Shown: piece by piece, positions 27,092-36,392 of the stretch
Layout of the letters: every line of letters starts with the position of its first letter
Position numbering within the stretch: the stretch's first letter is position 1
Assembly (NCBI GenBank): GCA_046297455.1
Contig: JBKBIT010000002.1
Location: forward strand, 1-64,000
DNA length: 64,000 nt
Source of the DNA: ZYF759 sp046297455
GTDB lineage: Bacteria; Pseudomonadota; Alphaproteobacteria; Rhizobiales; Rhizobiaceae
Reading direction: 5' to 3'
Notes under the pieces: model-generated
The model's input: the letters and a program-made list of their open reading frames with translations, nothing else
The model's database searches: none
Told to the model about the DNA's origin: nothing
Program-made: the position numbers and the translations under genes

Positions 27092-28057
27092 TCAGCCGGC
27101 CACCGCCAGCTTGGCCTGGCGCGCTGCGCGCAGGCGCTCGAAATCATCGCCCGCATGGTGCGACGAACGCGTCAGCGGGCTTGAGGCCACCATCAGAAAA
27201 CCCTTGGAATAGGCGGTTGTCTCATAGGCCTTGAACTCGTCGGGCGTGACGAACTTCATCACCTCATGGTGCTTGCGGGTCGGCTGCAGATACTGGCCGA
27301 TGGTGATGAAATCGACATCGGCCGTCCTCAGATCGTCCATGAGCTGCAGGACCTCGTTACGCTCCTCGCCGAGCCCGACCATGATGCCGGACTTGGTGAA
27401 CATGGTCGGATCGAGTTCCTTGACCCGCTGCAGGAGCCGGATCGAGTGGAAATAGCGCGCGCCGGGCCGCACCTTCAGATATTTCGACGGCACCGTCTCC
27501 AGATTGTGGTTGAAGACGTCGGGTCTTGCCGCGACGACCTTCTCGAGCGCGCCGGGCTTGCGCAGGAAGTCGGGCGTCAGGATCTCGATCGTTGTGCCGG
27601 GCGCCGCCCGGCGGATCGCCTCGATCACCTCCACGAAATGCTGCGCGCCGCCATCGTCGAGATCGTCACGGTCGACCGAGGTGATGACCACATGGTTGAG
27701 CCCCATCTTCGCCACCGCGCGGGCCACCTGCTCAGGCTCGCTGCGGTCGAGCGGTGCGGGAATGCCGGTCGCCACGTTGCAGAAGGCGCAGGCGCGGGTG
27801 CAGATCTCGCCCATGATCATGAAGGTGGCGTGCTTCTTGTCCCAGCACTCGCCGATATTCGGGCAGCCGGCTTCCTCGCACACCGTCACCAGCCCGTGCG
27901 ACTTCACGATCTCGCGGGTCTCCAGATAGCCCTTGGAGACGGGCGCGCGCACGCGGATCCATTCCGGCTTGCGCTGGATCTCGGTATCGGGCCGATGCGC
28001 CTTTTCCGGGTGCCGCGGGCGCGGCTTCTGCGTCGTGGTGTCAAGGACAGTGACCAT
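27092..28057 (-). CDS. lipA: Lipoyl synthase
   Basis: 321 residues from ATG 28057. It carries the auxiliary cluster cysteines in CEEAGCPNIGEC and the radical SAM motif CTRACAFC, plus the C-terminal RSSHHAGDDF serine ligand region. The enzyme inserts two sulfurs into octanoyl groups on lipoyl domains, which are present in pdhB and pdhC upstream in the same block. The frame is open further to 28648 inside lpdA, but that part is not family-like. Confidence 0.97.
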   Translation of the reverse strand: MVTVLDTTTQKPRPRHPEKAHRPDTEIQRKPEWIRVRAPVSKGYLETREIVKSHGLVTVCEEAGCPNIGECWDKKHATFMIMGEICTRACAFCNVATGIPAPLDRSEPEQVARAVAKMGLNHVVITSVDRDDLDDGGAQHFVEVIEAIRRAAPGTTIEILTPDFLRKPGALEKVVAARPDVFNHNLETVPSKYLKVRPGARYFHSIRLLQRVKELDPTMFTKSGIMVGLGEERNEVLQLMDDLRTADVDFITIGQYLQPTRKHHEVMKFVTPDEFKAYETTAYSKGFLMVASSPLTRSSHHAGDDFERLRAARQAKLAVAG

Positions 28058-28137
28058 GTTCGGTGCCGTGTTTCTCTTTCGACCCATATAGGCCCTATCG
28101 GGGCTGGATGTAACCACCCGGCCCAGGCAGGAAGCGC

Positions 28138-29586
28138 TTACATATTCAGCGCCTTCCCATAAGCATCCAGCACGCTTTCCTTCATCATTTCCGAAAGCGT
28201 CGGATGCGGGAAGATCGTGTGCATCAGCTCTTCCTCGGTCGTCTCCAGGTTCATGGCGACGACGAAACCCTGGATGAGCTCGGTGACTTCCGCGCCGACC
28301 ATGTGGGCGCCGAGCAGTTCGCCCGTCTTCTTGTCGAAGATGGTCTTCACCAGCCCCTGGTCCTCGCCGAGCGCGACGGCCTTGCCGTTGGCGACGAAGG
28401 GGAAGCGGCCGACGCGGATGTCGCGCCCGGCCTCTTTTGCCTTGGCCTCCGTCAGGCCGACCGAGGCCACTTGCGGGTGGCAATAGGTGCAGCCGGGCAC
28501 CAGGCTCTTGTCGAGCGGATGCACGCCCTTCTCGCCGGCGATCTTCTCCACGCAGATGACGCCTTCGTGCTCGGCCTTGTGGGCAAGCATCGGCGCGCCT
28601 GCCACGTCGCCGATCGCGTAGACGCCCGCGACATTGGTGCGGCACCATTCGTCGATGGCGATCGTGCCGCGTTCGGTCTTCACGCCGATCTCCTCAAGGC
28701 CGAGATTTTCGATATTGCCCTGCACGCCAACGGCCGAGATCAGCCGGTCGGCGGTGATTTTCTCGATCTTGCCGTCCTTGGTCTCGACATGGGCGGTGAC
28801 CGAGTTCGATCCCTTCTCGACCTTTGCGACCTTGGCCTCGAGCATGAATTTCATGCCCTGCCTTTCCAGCCGCTTCTGCGCGAATTTCGAGATCTCGGCG
28901 TCCTCGACGGGCATGATGGTCGGCATCATCTCGATGACGGTCACTTCGGTACCCATCGTGCGGTAGAAGGAGGCGAACTCGATGCCGATGGCGCCCGAAC
29001 CCATGACGATCAGCGATTTGGGCATCTCGGTCGGAACCATGGCCTCGAAATAGGTCCAGATCAGCTTGCCGTCGGGCTCGATGCCGGGCAGTACGCGCGG
29101 CCGCGCGCCGGTCGCCACGACAATGTGCTTGGCCGAATAGATGCCCGCACCCAGCGTGTTCTTGGGCGCCGGCGCGGCCGGTTCCATCGGCTTCTTGGAC
29201 GGTTTCGAGACCTTGATCTCGTTGGGCTTCGAAAACTTCGCCTCGCCCCAGATCACGTCGACCTTGTTCTTCTTCATCAGCATGCCGACGCCACCATTCA
29301 TGCGCTGGGCGATGCCACGGGCGCGGTCGACCACGGCCTTCACATCCGCGCTGATCGTGCCGTCGAGCTTCAGGCCGTAGTCCTTGGCGTGCTGGGCCTG
29401 ATGCATTATTTCGGCAGAGCGCAGCAGCGCCTTGGTCGGGATGCAGCCCCAGTTGGAGCAGATACCGCCCAGATGCTCGCGTTCGACAACGGCCGTCTTG
29501 AGGCCCAGCTGCGCTGCACGGATGGCCGCGACATAGCCGCCCGGTCCACCGCCGATGATGATGATGTCGTAGCTCTTGTCTGCCAC
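28138..29586 (-). CDS. lpdA: Dihydrolipoamide dehydrogenase (E3)
   Basis: 482 residues: FAD-binding IIGGGPGGYVAAIRAAQLG, redox-active GGICSNWGCIPTKALL (Cys pair), NAD-binding GSGAIGIEFASF, and the C-terminal HPHPTLSE catalytic His. A Lys/Pro/Ala-rich insertion (about 130-150, KPSKKPMEPAAPAPKN) is characteristic of the pdh-linked alphaproteobacterial type. It reoxidises lipoamide of the pyruvate dehydrogenase complex encoded upstream. Confidence 0.96.
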   Translation of the reverse strand: MADKSYDIIIIGGGPGGYVAAIRAAQLGLKTAVVEREHLGGICSNWGCIPTKALLRSAEIMHQAQHAKDYGLKLDGTISADVKAVVDRARGIAQRMNGGVGMLMKKNKVDVIWGEAKFSKPNEIKVSKPSKKPMEPAAPAPKNTLGAGIYSAKHIVVATGARPRVLPGIEPDGKLIWTYFEAMVPTEMPKSLIVMGSGAIGIEFASFYRTMGTEVTVIEMMPTIMPVEDAEISKFAQKRLERQGMKFMLEAKVAKVEKGSNSVTAHVETKDGKIEKITADRLISAVGVQGNIENLGLEEIGVKTERGTIAIDEWCRTNVAGVYAIGDVAGAPMLAHKAEHEGVICVEKIAGEKGVHPLDKSLVPGCTYCHPQVASVGLTEAKAKEAGRDIRVGRFPFVANGKAVALGEDQGLVKTIFDKKTGELLGAHMVGAEVTELIQGFVVAMNLETTEEELMHTIFPHPTLSEMMKESVLDAYGKALNM

Positions 29587-29650
29587 GGCTGGCTCCTCTT
29601 CTTTCCATGCAGGCGTTTGCCCGCGGGGAACGGAAGCCAGCCGCGCAGTA

Positions 29651-29887
29651 TCAGGCGGTCAGCATTCCGTAGATTTCGTCCTTGAGCCGCATCCGGGTTC
29701 TGCGCATTTCTTCCATATGCGCGTCGTCGGTTGGCTCAACTCTTGTCTCGGCACGATGAACGGCGCGGTTCACTTCGTGATACTCGTCGAAGAGCCGCGC
29801 GAAATGTCCATTGGACATCTTGAGTTCGCGCATCTTGTCGACGTGCTCGGGAAACTCCTCGGCCAGTTCATGCGGGGTATGGGACAT
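29651..29887 (-). CDS. YdcH-family (DUF465) small protein
   Basis: 78 residues from ATG 29887, preceded by AAGGAG. The sequence is helical and charged, with the family features HVDKMRELKMSNGHFARLFDEY and a closing R-x-RLKDEIYGML. YdcH/DUF465 proteins are short coiled-coil proteins of unknown function. It sits between the SGNH hydrolase gene and lpdA on the pdh strand. Confidence 0.85.
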   Translation of the reverse strand: MSHTPHELAEEFPEHVDKMRELKMSNGHFARLFDEYHEVNRAVHRAETRVEPTDDAHMEEMRRTRMRLKDEIYGMLTA

Positions 29888-29977
29888 GGAAAGCGACTCC
29901 TTGGGTTGTTGTTGCTTCCACACCTATCCCGCTGCCTCTCAACCTCCTTGATCGGTATCAACCATGCCAGAACTCGG

Positions 29978-30616
29978 TTACAATCCCAGCATCATGCGCA
30001 CGACTGGTTCCGATCCCTTGCCAATCGCGCGCGTGTTCCTGGCGTCGAGATGGACGCCATCGATCGGCGATGCTTGCGCCACCGAACCGGCGTCGAAGAA
30101 CCCACAGCCGGTATCGTCGGCGAGATCGGCGTAGAGGCTGCCCAACATGCGCGACTGCGCCACGCCGCCCTCGAAGATAGCCGCGAAGTCGGGATCGGCC
30201 GTTTCGACCATCGGTGGCGGCGCCACCAGCAGGATGTCAGGCACGCCCGCGCCCAACGCCCAGGGATGCCCCCGAATGATGTCGACCAGCCGCTGCATGC
30301 CCTTGGCGGCCGCCATGGCACGGCCTGAAAGCCACGGCTTCATGTCGTTGGAGCCGAGCATGATGATGACGAGATCGAGCGGGGAATGGCTGGCGAGCAC
30401 CGTCGGCAGGACGCGCGCGCCGTTACGGTCGGCGGGGCCGCCGTGGTCGTCGAAGACTGTCGTGCGGCCGTTCAGTCCCTCGGCGATGACATGCGCCCTG
30501 TCGCCCAGCGCCGCCTGCAGCACCGACGGCCAGCGGTTTTCCGACGCATGGCGACCCGGCCCTTCCGGGTCGTAGCCCCAGGTCAGCGAGTCGCCGTAGC
30601 AGAGGATGGTTTTCAT
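29978..30616 (-). CDS. SGNH/GDSL-family hydrolase
   Basis: 212 residues from ATG 30616. Block I CYGDSLTWGYDP holds the nucleophile Ser, block III is LGSNDMKPW, and block V DGVHLD holds the Asp/His pair. No signal peptide is seen, so it acts in the cytoplasm, probably as an esterase or lysophospholipase-like enzyme; the substrate is unknown. Its place between pdhC and lpdA is seen in other rhizobial pdh loci, but a link to pyruvate dehydrogenase is not established. Confidence 0.9.
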   Translation of the reverse strand: MKTILCYGDSLTWGYDPEGPGRHASENRWPSVLQAALGDRAHVIAEGLNGRTTVFDDHGGPADRNGARVLPTVLASHSPLDLVIIMLGSNDMKPWLSGRAMAAAKGMQRLVDIIRGHPWALGAGVPDILLVAPPPMVETADPDFAAIFEGGVAQSRMLGSLYADLADDTGCGFFDAGSVAQASPIDGVHLDARNTRAIGKGSEPVVRMMLGL

Positions 30617-30668
30617 CGCGATTGCCCTGCCGGTTCCCCTCCCCTTGCGGGAAGGGTAGATTGGCGTC

Positions 30669-32030
30669 CTAGACCAGCATCCCCATCGGGTTCTCGATGT
30701 AGCGCTTGAGGGCGGCGAGAAGCTCCGCGCCCAAGGCCCCGTCGACGGCACGATGGTCGGTCGAGAGTGTCACCGACATGATGGTGGCCACAGCGACGGC
30801 ACCGTTCTTGACCACGGCCCGCTGCTCGCCTGCGCCGACCGCCAGAATGGTAGCGTGCGGCGGGTTGATGACGGCGGCGAAATCCTTGATGCCGAACATG
30901 CCAAGATTGGAGACCGCCGTCGTGCCGCCCTGGTATTCCTCGGGCTTCAGTTTCTTGTTGCGGGCGCGTGCAGCCAAATCCTTCATCTCGTTGGCAATCG
31001 CCGACAGCGTCTTTTCCTCTGCGCGGCGCACGATCGGGGTGATCAGCCCGCCGGGGATGGAGACGGCCACACCGACATCCGCGTGCTTGTGCTTCAGCAT
31101 GCCGCCTTCGGTCCAGGAGGCGTTGGCGTCGGGCACATCGCGCAGCGCCAGTGCCATGGCCTTGATCACCATATCGTTGACCGACACCTTGTAGGCGGGT
31201 TCCTCGCCCTTCTCGGTCTTGCGCTTCGGGGCGGCATCGTTGATCTGCGTGCGCAGCGCCAGCAGCGCGTCGAGCTCGCAGTCGAGCGTCAGGTAGAAAT
31301 GCGGGATGGTGGACTTCGCCTCGACAAGGCGCCTGGCGATCGTCTTGCGCATGTTGTCGTGCGGAACGAGCTCGTAGGAGCCCTCCTCGAAGAGCTTCAG
31401 CACGGCGTCGTCCGACATCGGCTTGACCGCCGGCGCGGCCGCCTGTGCGCCCTTCTGGGCGGCAGGAGCGGCAACACCCTTTTCCTTCGCCGCCTCGACG
31501 TCGGCCTTCACGACACGGCCGCGGGGGCCCGAGCCGGAGAGCGCCGACACGTCGATCCCGGCATCCTTCGCGATGCGACGGGCAAGCGGCGACGCGAAAA
31601 CCCGGCCGTTCTTGCTGTCTGCCTTCTTGGGCGCTTCAGCCGGCTGCTGTGAAGCCGCGGCGGGCTCAGGCTCTGCGCTGGCCGACTCTTTGGAGGAGGT
31701 GGAGGCGTTTGCCGCATCCTGCTTCGCTTCGGCCTTCGGTGCACCGGAGCCATCGTCCGCACCCTTCGCCGCGTCCTTCACGTCCTCGCCTTCTTCGGCA
31801 AGGACTGCGATGACGGCGTTGACCTTCACGCCCTCGGTGCCTTCCGGCACGAGGATCTTGGCGACGGTGCCCTCGTCGACCGCCTCGACTTCCATCGTCG
31901 CCTTGTCGGTCTCGATCTCGGCAATCACGTCGCCGGGGGCGACGCTGTCGCCCTCCTTGACCAGCCACTTGGCCAGATTGCCCTCCTCCATGGTGGGCGA
32001 GAGGGCAGGCATGGTGATGTTGATCGGCAT
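30669..32030 (-). CDS. pdhC: Pyruvate dehydrogenase E2, dihydrolipoamide acetyltransferase
   Basis: 453 residues: one lipoyl domain (about 1-80; lipoyl Lys in ETDKATMEVE), an Ala/Glu/Lys-rich linker, the E1/E3-binding domain (FASPLARRIAKDAGID, about 145-180), and the catalytic domain ending with DHRAVDGALGAELL (HRxxDG active site). It transfers acetyl groups to CoA. It follows pdhB by 13 bases. Confidence 0.97.
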   Translation of the reverse strand: MPINITMPALSPTMEEGNLAKWLVKEGDSVAPGDVIAEIETDKATMEVEAVDEGTVAKILVPEGTEGVKVNAVIAVLAEEGEDVKDAAKGADDGSGAPKAEAKQDAANASTSSKESASAEPEPAAASQQPAEAPKKADSKNGRVFASPLARRIAKDAGIDVSALSGSGPRGRVVKADVEAAKEKGVAAPAAQKGAQAAAPAVKPMSDDAVLKLFEEGSYELVPHDNMRKTIARRLVEAKSTIPHFYLTLDCELDALLALRTQINDAAPKRKTEKGEEPAYKVSVNDMVIKAMALALRDVPDANASWTEGGMLKHKHADVGVAVSIPGGLITPIVRRAEEKTLSAIANEMKDLAARARNKKLKPEEYQGGTTAVSNLGMFGIKDFAAVINPPHATILAVGAGEQRAVVKNGAVAVATIMSVTLSTDHRAVDGALGAELLAALKRYIENPMGMLV

Positions 32031-32043
32031 GATGCGCCCTCCC

Positions 32044-33480
32044 TCAATCCCTGTAGGTGACGGCTTTCACCGCCTCGACCACCTCGTCGACATTTGGCAA
32101 TGCCAGCTTCTCGAGATTGGCCGCATAGGGCATCGGCACGTCCTTGCCGGCAATGGTGATGACCGGTGCGTCGAGATGGTCGAAGGCGCGCTGCATCACG
32201 CGGCTAGCGATGAAGTCGCCTACCGAGGATTGCGGGAACCCTTCCTCGACGGTCACCAGACGGTTGGTCTTCTTGACCGACTCGATGACGGTATCGAGGT
32301 CCAGCGGGCGGATGGTGCGCAGATCGATGATCTCGACGTCGATGCCCAGCTCACGCAGCTTTTCCTCCGCCTTGACGGCATAGGTCATACCGATGCCGAA
32401 GGAGACGATCGTGGCGTCCTTGCCGGTCTTGTGGATGCGCGCCTTGCCGATGGGGAGCACGAAATCGTCCATCTTCGGCACGTCGAAGGTCTGGCCGTAG
32501 AGTATCTCGTTTTCCAGGAAGATCACCGGGTTCGGATCGCGGATGGCGGCCTTCAGCAGCCCCTTGGCGTCTGCTGCCGTGTAGGGCATCACCACCTTGA
32601 GGCCGGGAATGTGGCCATACCAGGCGGCATAGCACTGCGAGTGCTGCGCCGCGACGCGGGCGGCCGCGCCGTTCGGTCCGCGGAAGACGATGGGCGCACC
32701 CATCTGACCGCCGGCCATGTAGAGCGTCTTGGCGGCCGAATTCACGATCTGATCGATCGCCTGCATGGCGAAGTTGAAGGTCATGAACTCGACGATGGGC
32801 TTCAGCCCGGCAAAGGCCGCACCGACGCCGACGCCGGCAAAGCCGTGCTCGGTGATCGGCGTGTCGACGACGCGCTTGGCACCGAATTCCTGCAACAGGC
32901 CCTGCGTGATCTTGTAGGCACCCTGGTATTCGGCAACTTCCTCGCCCATGACGAAGACGTCGCTGTCGCGGCGCATCTCCTCGGCCATGGCGTCGCGCAG
33001 CGCCTCGCGAACCGTTGTCGGCACCATCTCTGTGCCTTCCGGAATGTCGGGATCGGCCGCTACATCCGCCTTCGGTGCAGCCGGAACCTTGGTCCCATCC
33101 TTCTTGGCGCTCGGCTCGTCTCCGGCCTCGCGCGCTTTGCCGCCGGCCGAACCCTCGGGCTGTTGCTTTTCGTCGGAGGAAGGCTTGCCCTGGTCGGCCT
33201 TGCCGGCTGCCCCCTTGTCGAGATCGGCCTCGCTTTCGCCTTCCTGCAACAGCAGTGCAATCGGCGTGTTCACCTTGACCCCTTCAGTGCCTTCCGACAC
33301 CAGGATCTTGCCCATGGTTCCCTCATCGACAGCCTCGACTTCCATAGTCGCTTTGTCGGTCTCGATTTCGGCGATCACGTCGCCGGGGGCGACGGCGTCA
33401 CCCTCCTTCTTGAGCCACTTGGCCAGGTTGCCCTCTTCCATCGTCGGCGAGAGTGCGGGCATGAGAATTTCGATCGGCAT
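32044..33480 (-). CDS. pdhB: Pyruvate dehydrogenase E1 beta with N-terminal lipoyl domain
   Basis: 478 residues from ATG 33480. The first 80 residues are a lipoyl domain closely matching that of pdhC, followed by an acidic/Ala/Lys linker (about 85-150), then the transketolase-type E1 beta domain (EALRDAMAEEMRRD, EEVAEYQGAYK, DTPITEHGFAGVGVGAAF). The lipoyl-E1-beta fusion is typical of alphaproteobacteria. Together with pdhA it decarboxylates pyruvate. The extension to 33573 overlaps pdhA and is rejected. Confidence 0.96.
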   Translation of the reverse strand: MPIEILMPALSPTMEEGNLAKWLKKEGDAVAPGDVIAEIETDKATMEVEAVDEGTMGKILVSEGTEGVKVNTPIALLLQEGESEADLDKGAAGKADQGKPSSDEKQQPEGSAGGKAREAGDEPSAKKDGTKVPAAPKADVAADPDIPEGTEMVPTTVREALRDAMAEEMRRDSDVFVMGEEVAEYQGAYKITQGLLQEFGAKRVVDTPITEHGFAGVGVGAAFAGLKPIVEFMTFNFAMQAIDQIVNSAAKTLYMAGGQMGAPIVFRGPNGAAARVAAQHSQCYAAWYGHIPGLKVVMPYTAADAKGLLKAAIRDPNPVIFLENEILYGQTFDVPKMDDFVLPIGKARIHKTGKDATIVSFGIGMTYAVKAEEKLRELGIDVEIIDLRTIRPLDLDTVIESVKKTNRLVTVEEGFPQSSVGDFIASRVMQRAFDHLDAPVITIAGKDVPMPYAANLEKLALPNVDEVVEAVKAVTYRD

Positions 33481-33496
33481 GATGCGCCCTCCCCCC

Positions 33497-34540
33497 TTAC
33501 TTGAGAATATCCGTGTAGAGCTCGGACGGATCGGGCTCTGGATCGGACTGTGCGAAATCGGCCGAATCGGCAACGATCTCGCGCACCTCCTTGTCGATCG
33601 CCTTCAGATCGTCCTCCGTCGCCCATTTCGCCTTCAGGAGCCGTTCCTTGACCTGCTCGATCGGGTCCTGTTCGGAGCGCATCTTCTGCACTTCTTCCTT
33701 CGTACGGTACTTGGCCGGATCCGACATGGAGTGGCCGCGATAGCGATAGGTCTGCATTTCCAGGATGATCGGCCCCTTGCCGGCGCGGCACCACGCGACC
33801 GCCATGTCGCCGGCGGCCTTGACCGCGCGCACATCCATGCCGTCGACCTGAATGCCTGGAATCTTGAAGGACGTGCCACGCTGCGAGAAATCGGTCTCGG
33901 CCGAGGCACGCTGGACCGACGTGCCCATGGCGTAGCGGTTGTTCTCGATGATGTAGACGACCGGCAGCTTCCACAGCGCGGCCATGTTGAAGCTCTCGTA
34001 GACTTGGCCCTGATTGGCCGCGCCGTCGCCGAAATAGGTCAAAGACACGTTGTCGTTGTCGCGGTAGCGATTGGCGAAGGCCAGCCCCGTGCCGAGAGGC
34101 ACCTGCGCGCCGACAATGCCGTGGCCACCATAAAAATGCTTCTCCTTGGAGAACATGTGCATGGAGCCGCCCTTGCCCTTGGAGTAGCCACTCCGGCGCC
34201 CCGTGAGCTCGGCCATCACGCCGCGCGGGCTCATGCCGGTGGCCAGCATATGGCCGTGATCGCGATAGGCGGTGATGACCTGATCACCCTCCTTCAGCGC
34301 CATCTGCATGCCGACAACAACCGCTTCCTGACCGATATACAGGTGACAGAAACCGCCGATGAAACCCATGCCGTAGAGCTGGCCCGCCTTCTCCTCGAAA
34401 CGGCGGATCAAGAGCATGTCCCGATAGGCCTGCATCTCTTCTTCCTTGGAAAGCTTGGCCGGCGGCGGTGTCTTGATCTCCTGGCCTGCCCCGCCCTGCT
34501 GTCTTGGTCGGGCAGCGGTCTTCTTCGCGGCTGTCGCCAT
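33497..34540 (-). CDS. pdhA: Pyruvate dehydrogenase E1 alpha
   Basis: 347 residues. The TPP-binding motif GDGAANQGQVYESFNMA and following ENNRYAMGTS, the phosphorylation-loop-like YRGHSMSDP, and an Ala/Lys-rich N-terminal tail fit E1 alpha. The start ATG has GGGAG about ten bases upstream. It is the first gene of pdhABC, 16 bases before pdhB, and is preceded by a leader with several dyads. Confidence 0.97.
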   Translation of the reverse strand: MATAAKKTAARPRQQGGAGQEIKTPPPAKLSKEEEMQAYRDMLLIRRFEEKAGQLYGMGFIGGFCHLYIGQEAVVVGMQMALKEGDQVITAYRDHGHMLATGMSPRGVMAELTGRRSGYSKGKGGSMHMFSKEKHFYGGHGIVGAQVPLGTGLAFANRYRDNDNVSLTYFGDGAANQGQVYESFNMAALWKLPVVYIIENNRYAMGTSVQRASAETDFSQRGTSFKIPGIQVDGMDVRAVKAAGDMAVAWCRAGKGPIILEMQTYRYRGHSMSDPAKYRTKEEVQKMRSEQDPIEQVKERLLKAKWATEDDLKAIDKEVREIVADSADFAQSDPEPDPSELYTDILK

Positions 34541-34581
34541 GCGATTCGTCTCCCTGGTTCTGTCTCTTTGCGGACATGCTC

Positions 34582-34721
34582 CGGGGCGCTCGCCCCGTCG
34601 AGTTCATGAAAAGCTAGCACGGAGCAGGCAGCTTAGCCATGCGCATTCTCGCATGGCTTCCATGCGGCTAAGCCACTCTTAAATCGAATGAAAATAACGA
34701 TTAACGGGAATTCAGTTAATC
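34582..34721 (-). promoter_or_regulatory. Leader region of pdhA with three inverted repeats
   Basis: The 179-base gap between the FtsB-like gene and pdhA has three dyads. GATTAAC/GTTAATC (34699-34705 and 34715-34721) overlaps the ftsB-like stop and is followed on the minus strand by a T-rich run, so it might be a weak terminator. GCTTAGCC/GGCTAAGC (34631-34638 and 34666-34673) encloses an inner CCATGCG/CGCATGG stem. CGGGGCG/CGCCCCG (34582-34588 and 34591-34597) lies about 45 bases before the pdhA start. Confidence 0.4.
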
Positions 34722-35040
34722 ACCGAAGATCGCTGCGCATGATGATCAGGTCATCGGGGTGAGCCATGTTCAGCGACCGGCGCACATGCTCGTCGAGTAT
34801 GTCGCGCTCCAGCGACCCGTCGTGAAGCAGCCGAACCTTGCGATCGAGTTCGGACCGTCGCTTCTCGGCCGAGGCGAGTTCGCGATCCAGATAGGCGATC
34901 CGCTCCTCGAGCCGGTACTTGGCATAGATGCCATAATCGCCGTGATAGGCGTGAAAACCGAAATAGGACAGGAAGCAGACGGCAAGCACCGGAACGATCA
35001 AGGCACCGGTGCGACGTTGCTTGTGGTGGCGGGTCCACAT
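34720..35040 (-). CDS. FtsB/DivIC-family septum formation initiator
   Basis: 106 residues: a basic N-terminus (RHHKQRR), one transmembrane helix at about 12-28, then a coiled coil at about 42-75 (YRLEERIAYLDRELASAEKR) and a short periplasmic tail. This is the topology of FtsB/DivIC divisome proteins. Its position between eno and pdhA is the standard alphaproteobacterial one. Confidence 0.9.
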   Translation of the reverse strand: MWTRHHKQRRTGALIVPVLAVCFLSYFGFHAYHGDYGIYAKYRLEERIAYLDRELASAEKRRSELDRKVRLLHDGSLERDILDEHVRRSLNMAHPDDLIIMRSDLR

Positions 35041-35117
35041 GGCGAGGGGTCCGACGATACGCGTTACAGACCCCTTGGTGCCACGGACATGCTTAAGGTC
35101 CAGTTACCGGTCCGCCG

Positions 35118-36392
35118 TCACGCCTTCACCACGGCGCGACCGGCATAACGCGCGCTGCCGCCCAGTTCCTCTTCGATGCGCAGCAGCTGGTTGTACTTTG
35201 CCAGCCGGTCCGAGCGCGCCAGCGAGCCGGTCTTGATCTGCCCGCAATTGGTGGCCACTGCCAGGTCGGCGATCGTGGAATCCTCCGTCTCGCCCGAGCG
35301 ATGCGACATCACGGCCGTATAGGCGGCGCGATGCGCGGTCTCGACCGCGTCGAGCGTCTCGGTCAGCGTGCCAATCTGGTTGACCTTGACCAGAATGGAG
35401 TTGGCGACGCCCATGCGGATGCCGTCGCGCAAGCGCGCCGAATTTGTGACGAAGAGATCGTCACCGACAAGCTGCACCTTGTCGCCCACCCGGTCGGTCA
35501 GCTCCTTCCAGCCTTCCCAGTCGTCTTCCGACATGCCGTCCTCGATCGAGATGATCGGGTAGTCGGCGGCCAGCTTGGCAAGATATTTCGCCTGTGCCTT
35601 GGGATCGCGCGTCTTCTTCTCGCCCTCGTAGACGTAATTGCCGTCCTTGAAGAACTCGGTCGCCGCGCAGTCGAGCGCAATGGCGATCTCCTCGCCGGGC
35701 TTGTAGCCGGCCTTTTCGATGGACGTCATTACAAAATCGAGCGCGGCCTGGGCGCTCTTGATGTTCGGTGCAAATCCGCCCTCGTCGCCCACATTTGTGT
35801 TTTGGCCGGCGTCCTTCAGCCCTTTCTTGAGCGTGTGAAAGATTTCCGCACCCCAGCGCAGGCCCTCGCGGAAGCTTTCCGCGCCGACCGGCATGATCAT
35901 GAATTCCTGGAAATCGATCGGGTTGTCGGCATGGGCGCCGCCGTTCAGGATGTTCATCATCGGCACAGGCAGCACATGGGCACTGGCACCGCCGACATAG
36001 CGGTAGAGCGGCAGGTCCGCGGCCTCGGCGGCAGCCTTCGCAACAGCCAGAGAGACGCCCAGGATGGCGTTGGCGCCGAGCCGGCTCTTGTTGGCCGTGC
36101 CGTCCAATTCGATCATGGTGCGGTCGATATGGATCTGGTTTTCCGCCTCCAAGCCGCCGATTGCATCGAAAATCTCGCCATTGACGGCATCGACGGCCTG
36201 TTCGACGCCCTTGCCGAGATAGCGGGTTCCACCGTCGCGCAGCTCGACCGCCTCATGGGCGCCGGTCGAGGCGCCGGACGGCACCATGGCGCGGCCCATC
36301 GAGCCGTCCTCAAGCACTACGTCGACTTCGACGGTGGGGTTGCCGCGGCTGTCCAGGACCTCGCGTCCGATGATGTCGACGATGGCGGTCAT
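35118..36392 (-). CDS. eno: Enolase
   Basis: 424 residues, the usual length. Landmarks are VPSGASTGAHEA, GANAILGVSLA, MNILNGGAHADN, the Mg ligands in DEGGFAPN and SIEDGM, and SHRSGETEDSTIADLAV. It converts 2-phosphoglycerate to phosphoenolpyruvate. The 212-base gap upstream separates it from the cob-linked phosphatase gene and must hold its promoter; I see only GC-rich dyads there. Confidence 0.98.
   Translation of the reverse strand: MTAIVDIIGREVLDSRGNPTVEVDVVLEDGSMGRAMVPSGASTGAHEAVELRDGGTRYLGKGVEQAVDAVNGEIFDAIGGLEAENQIHIDRTMIELDGTANKSRLGANAILGVSLAVAKAAAEAADLPLYRYVGGASAHVLPVPMMNILNGGAHADNPIDFQEFMIMPVGAESFREGLRWGAEIFHTLKKGLKDAGQNTNVGDEGGFAPNIKSAQAALDFVMTSIEKAGYKPGEEIAIALDCAATEFFKDGNYVYEGEKKTRDPKAQAKYLAKLAADYPIISIEDGMSEDDWEGWKELTDRVGDKVQLVGDDLFVTNSARLRDGIRMGVANSILVKVNQIGTLTETLDAVETAHRAAYTAVMSHRSGETEDSTIADLAVATNCGQIKTGSLARSDRLAKYNQLLRIEEELGGSARYAGRAVVKA

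Noticed and set aside
28204..29685. 493-residue plus-strand open frame opposite lpdA
   Set aside because: Its composition (H, D, L, G, R) is that of the antisense of a real gene, and it has no recognisable domain.
31423..33504. 693-residue plus-strand open frame opposite pdhC/pdhB
   Set aside because: Antisense to two well-supported genes and of biased composition; a product of GC-rich codon use.
34666..34731. CtrA-type TTAA-N7-TTAA site near the ftsB-like stop
   Set aside because: The two TTAA motifs are 11 bases apart, not 7; better described as a GATTAAC/GTTAATC dyad.
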